Shown: piece after piece, positions 33,198 to 35,071 of the stretch | Layout of the letters: every line of letters begins with the position of its first letter | Position numbering within the stretch: the stretch's first letter is position 1 | DNA from: Hyphomicrobiales bacterium | GTDB lineage: Bacteria; Pseudomonadota; Alphaproteobacteria; Rhizobiales; Rhizobiaceae | Assembly: GCA_900469445.1 (NCBI GenBank) | Contig: UBXM01000027.1 | Location: 1 to 35,071 of the forward strand | Reading direction: 5' to 3' | Length of the DNA stretch: 35,071 bases | Program-made: the position numbers and the translations under genes | Notes under the pieces: generated by a model | Told to the model about the DNA's origin: nothing | What the model saw: only the letters and a program-made list of their open reading frames with translations | The model's database searches: none

Positions 33198-34925
33198 TCA
33201 GGTAAAGGACTGGCGACGGCGGCCGCGCAGAAGCGTGGCGGCACCGGTGGCCAGCATGGAAATGATCAGGATGACCAGCGTCACCGCATTGGCGAACTGA
33301 TGGAACCCGTCGGATGCGTAGGAATAGGACAGCACGGCCAGAAGCGGTGAGGTCGGGGTGTAGAGAAGAATGGTGATGGCCAGATCGCCGATGACATTGA
33401 CGAAGGTGATCAACAGACCGGCCGCCAGACCACGCGCCGCCAGCGGCAGCGTGATGGCGCCTAGCCTGCGGAAGAAGCCGGCGCCGGTCATGCGTGCCGC
33501 CTCGTCGATATCGCCTGAAATCTGCGAAACAGTTGCCCGGCCCGTCTGCACCGCAAAGGGCAGCATGGCGGCGGTGAGGGCAAGTGCCAGTAAAAGCTTG
33601 GTGCCGTAAAGGGCAGGCAGCGGGCCGATCGGGGCGCCGTAAAGCGCGATATAGGCGGCGGCGAAGGCGATGCCGGGCAGCAGCATCGGCAGGAAGCTGA
33701 GCTGCGAGACGAGGTTGCTCAGCACCGGCACTTTTTGCCGCGTGAGGGCAACGGCAATCAGGATGCCGATGATGTTTGCGGCGAGCGCCACGGATGCGCC
33801 TAATATCAGCGTCGTTGTGAGGGCAGACAGAAGCTGCGGGTTATGAAAAATGCCGGGCTGGCCGCGAGCAAACGCGGGGTCTGCATCGCCGATCCAGTAA
33901 TGCAGCGTCCAGTCGGAAAACAGCGAGAGCGAGGAGGGCGCAAGGCTTGCCGCGACGAGAAGCAGGATCGGCAGGATGGTGGTGAGAATGCAGATCACCC
34001 ATGCGGCCAGTGTCAGCGGCAGGCGGGCATTGCCGAGCGCGAAACGGCGCGGTTTGGCACCCTTGCCGCCGATCGTCGCAAAACTGCGGCGGCCGGACAG
34101 CATGCGGTTGCCGAGCCCGAGGAAAATCGCGGAAATGCCGATCAGCAGGATGGCGAGAACATAACCACGCTCCGTCTGGCCGATCTCGATCATGCCGAAT
34201 AGGCGGGTGGAGAGTGTCTGCATACGGACCGGCAGGCCGAGAAGCGCAGGGGCGGCGAAATTGGAAACGGCACCGGCAAAGGCGAGCGACCCGCCGGCGA
34301 TGATGGCGGGCGTGACCACCGGCAGCACGATGCCGAACAGGATGCGTTTTCGCGTTGCACCGGTCATCTGCGCGGCTTCCACGAGATCACCGTTGACGGT
34401 GGCAAGGGCTGCGGCGATGACGGTGAAGGCGAGCGCATAATAATGGGCGATCAGCACAACGATGGTCGGCGTCATGCCCCAGGAGAGCCAGTCGGGCACG
34501 GCAAACCCAAGCCCTTCCAGCAGGCCACCGCCACCGCCGACGCGGCCGTTGCGGAAGACCGTGCCCCAGGCAAGCGCGGTGGCAAAGCTCGGGATCATGA
34601 AGGGCAGGGTGGCCATGAAGGCGATGGCGGGCCGGCCGGGAATATCGGTCATCACCACCAGCCAGGCGAGAAAGCCGCCGAGCAGCACGCAGCCGCTCGC
34701 GACGCCGAGGCCAATGATCATGGTGTTGATGGTCGGGCGCCAGAAGAGGTTCTGCGACAGGCGGCTTGCCAGCACATCGCCCCAGGCGGCGGAGGATGGG
34801 TAAAGTGTCTGCACGAGAATGGTGACAAGCGGCGCCGCCACCAGTAAGACGAGCGCCAGCGCCATGGCAAGCGTCAGGCCGCGTTTGTTAAGTGCTGAAC
34901 CGATCGGCCCGAGCAGGGTGGTCAT
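33198..34925 (-). CDS. ABC transporter permease with two fused transmembrane domains
   Basis: The protein has 575 residues from the ATG at 34925, preceded by CGGAG; the frame reaches back to 35009. It contains two complete BPD_transp_1 units in one chain. Each has an EAA-type ATPase contact loop: EAAQMTGATRKRILFGIVLP in the first half and DEAARMTGAGFFRRLGAITLP in the second. About 12 membrane helices are apparent. This FbpB/ThiP layout occurs in iron, thiamine, phosphonate and sugar-phosphate importers. It heads the visible operon permease-ATPase-phosphatase. The solute-binding protein gene probably lies to the right, beyond the edge. Confidence 0.93.
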   Translation of the reverse strand: MTTLLGPIGSALNKRGLTLAMALALVLLVAAPLVTILVQTLYPSSAAWGDVLASRLSQNLFWRPTINTMIIGLGVASGCVLLGGFLAWLVVMTDIPGRPAIAFMATLPFMIPSFATALAWGTVFRNGRVGGGGGLLEGLGFAVPDWLSWGMTPTIVVLIAHYYALAFTVIAAALATVNGDLVEAAQMTGATRKRILFGIVLPVVTPAIIAGGSLAFAGAVSNFAAPALLGLPVRMQTLSTRLFGMIEIGQTERGYVLAILLIGISAIFLGLGNRMLSGRRSFATIGGKGAKPRRFALGNARLPLTLAAWVICILTTILPILLLVAASLAPSSLSLFSDWTLHYWIGDADPAFARGQPGIFHNPQLLSALTTTLILGASVALAANIIGILIAVALTRQKVPVLSNLVSQLSFLPMLLPGIAFAAAYIALYGAPIGPLPALYGTKLLLALALTAAMLPFAVQTGRATVSQISGDIDEAARMTGAGFFRRLGAITLPLAARGLAAGLLITFVNVIGDLAITILLYTPTSPLLAVLSYSYASDGFHQFANAVTLVILIISMLATGAATLLRGRRRQSFT

Positions 34926-34960
34926 GTGGTACTCCGAAAATTCCAATGTGCGTTCGGGGT

Positions 34961-35071
34961 GGCCCCTCACCCCCGCCTCCGCGTTGCTCGGCGGACCCTC
35001 TCCCCGCAAGCGGGGCGAGGGGGGCCGGCAACGTTGCGGCTAGCGGCCTTCTCCCCGTCATGACGGGGAGA
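34961..35071. repeat. Rhizobial-type palindromic repeat at the window edge
   Basis: The stretch has a C-rich start (CCCCTCACCCCCGCC) and a hairpin with CCCCGC (35002-35007) and GCGGGG (35010-35015), extended by CTC/GAG flanks. It ends in a perfect 22-bp palindrome at 35050-35071 whose half is TCTCCCCGTCA. I know this kind of CTCCCCGCAAGCGGGG-containing intergenic sequence as widely repeated in Rhizobiaceae. It may also terminate the upstream gene's transcript. The element may continue past the window. Confidence 0.6.

Overview
The window reads as chromosome of a Rhizobiaceae bacterium (Agrobacterium/Rhizobium type). The reasons are the high GC content, the protein families, a Rhizobium-type intergenic mosaic element (RIME-like, 31447-31554), a rhizobial-style palindromic repeat at the right edge, and a small RNA gene of the alphaproteobacterial anti-Shine-Dalgarno class at about 19230-19393. 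I see no rRNA, tRNA, CRISPR array, insertion sequence or prophage. It is a mosaic of small operons for stress response, envelope, signalling and transport.

Left part (1-9000): a thioredoxin-reductase-like flavoprotein diverges from an Rrf2-type regulator. A chemotaxis receptor with a C-terminal CheR-docking pentapeptide follows. Next come two paralogous L,D-transpeptidase lipoproteins (one with a Tat signal), a 76-residue protein of unknown function, an aminoglycoside-phosphotransferase-fold kinase, a divergent ohrR/ohr peroxide-resistance pair with a clear operator, and a LysE-type exporter.

Middle (9000-19400): an Xre/RES toxin-antitoxin pair with an operator-like promoter, a tiny lipoprotein, and a MarR regulator divergent from a four-gene cluster (DUF899, two tandem DUF1579 paralogues, a two-domain VOC protein). 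A PhcB-like methyltransferase diverges from a membrane GGDEF-EAL protein. A quinone-oxidoreductase-like gene is preceded by a possible coupled 52-codon ORF. The standout is a compact RNA gene made of four successive hairpins, each presenting CCTCCTCCC in its loop, the last one serving as terminator.

Right part (19400-35071): a Zur-box-preceded fusion of an AztD-like beta-propeller to a ZinT domain for periplasmic zinc handling. A three-gene TRAP transporter (SBP, small and large permease) runs on the minus strand. An RND efflux pair is followed by its likely two-component system in one direction. On the minus strand there is a tightly packed ABC permease/ATPase/histidine-phosphatase operon whose binding protein would lie beyond the right edge.

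Gene functions come from motifs and remembered family features; no database search was possible. Starts were moved from the longest ORF where a ribosome-binding site or known N-terminus favoured another codon.
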